Part shown: piece by piece, positions 63,194 to 64,000 of the stretch
How the letters are laid out: the number at the start of each line of letters is the position of its first letter
How positions within the stretch are numbered: position 1 is the stretch's first letter
Assembly: GCA_022661535.1 (NCBI GenBank)
Contig: JAKULF010000004.1
Location: 1,426,001-1,490,000, forward strand
Direction: 5' to 3'
DNA: 64,000 nt
Source of the DNA: Eutypa lata
Taxonomy: Eukaryota; Ascomycota; Sordariomycetes; Xylariales; Diatrypaceae
Notes under the pieces: model-generated
Told to the model about the DNA's origin: nothing
Databases searched by the model: none
Seen by the model: the letters and a program-made list of their open reading frames with translations, nothing else
Made by a program: the position numbers and the translations under genes

Positions 63194-64000
63194 CTGATAC
63201 CTACTTACCTATACCTATACCTATACCTATATAAATTTCTAGTTTTTCAAAATCTTCCCTTTAAATTGCACAAGATGGTTTGGTTTCCTAAGGTGGGAAA
63301 ATGAACACCCTATTCAGCTTTGAATTCAACACCCAAAGTATGTAAGTAAGTACTCTCTCTATCCATCCGATGTATTAAGAATATGACTACCTACATACCT
63401 AGGTAGGAATGAGTCACCTGAGGAATGGATTTAAAAGTAACAATGGGAATTTGTAAGTTGTTGGGTTGGAAATTGCAATTGCCAACCTTTTTGCAGCTTC
63501 TCCCTTGTCTCTCTCCTCTCTACCGGCGTACGTATAAGTCGATGCGACGGCGATTTGCGACTCGATGGATACTTAATGCGACCACAGAAGAGGGGTTATC
63601 TAGTAATTCTTCAAATTCCATGCGCCTCTTGAAGAGTCGACACCGAGAGCTACCTATATGATCGGACAAAGAGGTAATGTAATGGGACAAATTCAGTCAG
63701 GTTCAGACTTATTATATGTAGCGATGACTGCTTTGGTGCTGGTCAGAATGAGTTAAGGTAGTATCTATTGAATTCTGAACGAATGAGAAGTGAATGGCGG
63801 CTGAAGGATTTTCTAAAGCAGTAGCAGGTAAAATTCATTAAAGCGATACCAAAGCAACATTCCTTATTGGCAAGCGCAACCTTCCCCACATGATTATGCA
63901 CCTACCGCATACCTCTACGAAGTACCCAGCAAGGTTTAGCCATGTTTGCTATCCGAGAAAGTAACCTCAAAGGAGCCAATCAAAATTCAGTTTGATAGCA
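63194..64000. other. Upstream region of the deaminase gene
   Basis: The TACCTA hexamer repeats near 63205-63232 lie just upstream of the deaminase start and probably in its leader or promoter. No gene is supported before the end of the window. Confidence 0.45.

Noticed and set aside
1..64000. CRISPR array, integrated phage or bacterial operon
   Set aside because: The window is clearly eukaryotic with spliced genes. The only regularly spaced repeat is the 30-bp minisatellite, which has no spacers.

Overview
The window is nuclear DNA of a filamentous ascomycete (Pezizomycotina). The evidence is a set of multi-exon genes with short introns (mostly 55-210 nt, GT-AG, often with CTAAC or CTGAC branch sites), a Zn(II)2Cys6 regulator, an ASH1-type SET methyltransferase, fungal F-box-like proteins and a yeast-type amino-acid permease. 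I cannot name the species. Gene models were built by hand: each intron was placed where the reading frames on both sides join in phase, usually at a position that restores a known protein motif.

Layout. 1.5-2.8 kb: a Zn2Cys6 transcription factor (minus). 2.8-23.7 kb: about 20.8 kb in which I find no convincing gene, only simple repeats, palindromes and one strong inverted repeat. 23.7-28.2 kb: a SAM-dependent methyltransferase and a nucleotidyltransferase-fold protein with an F-box-like start (both plus). 29.0-34.4 kb: a sedoheptulose-bisphosphatase-like (SHB17) enzyme (minus), a small one-helix membrane protein (plus) followed by a structured element, and an amino-acid permease (minus). 36.9-45.3 kb, more AT-rich and accessory in feel: a small protein I do not recognise, a 30-bp minisatellite, a tandemly duplicated pair of F-box-like genes (one without its F-box) and an MFS transporter. 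50.2-52.9 kb: an ASH1-like histone H3K36 methyltransferase (minus). 60.4-63.2 kb: a TAD2-like tRNA adenosine deaminase carrying a very long low-complexity N-terminal region (minus).

The genes do not form an obvious pathway or biosynthetic cluster. They mix housekeeping functions (pentose-phosphate metabolism, tRNA editing, chromatin) with regulatory and fast-evolving accessory families. The least explained signals are the empty 20.8 kb beside the transcription factor, an in-frame stop-free intron that splits its zinc cluster, the structured element at 31831-31937, the coding-compatible 30-bp array, the F-box duplication with domain loss, and the extended TAD2 protein.
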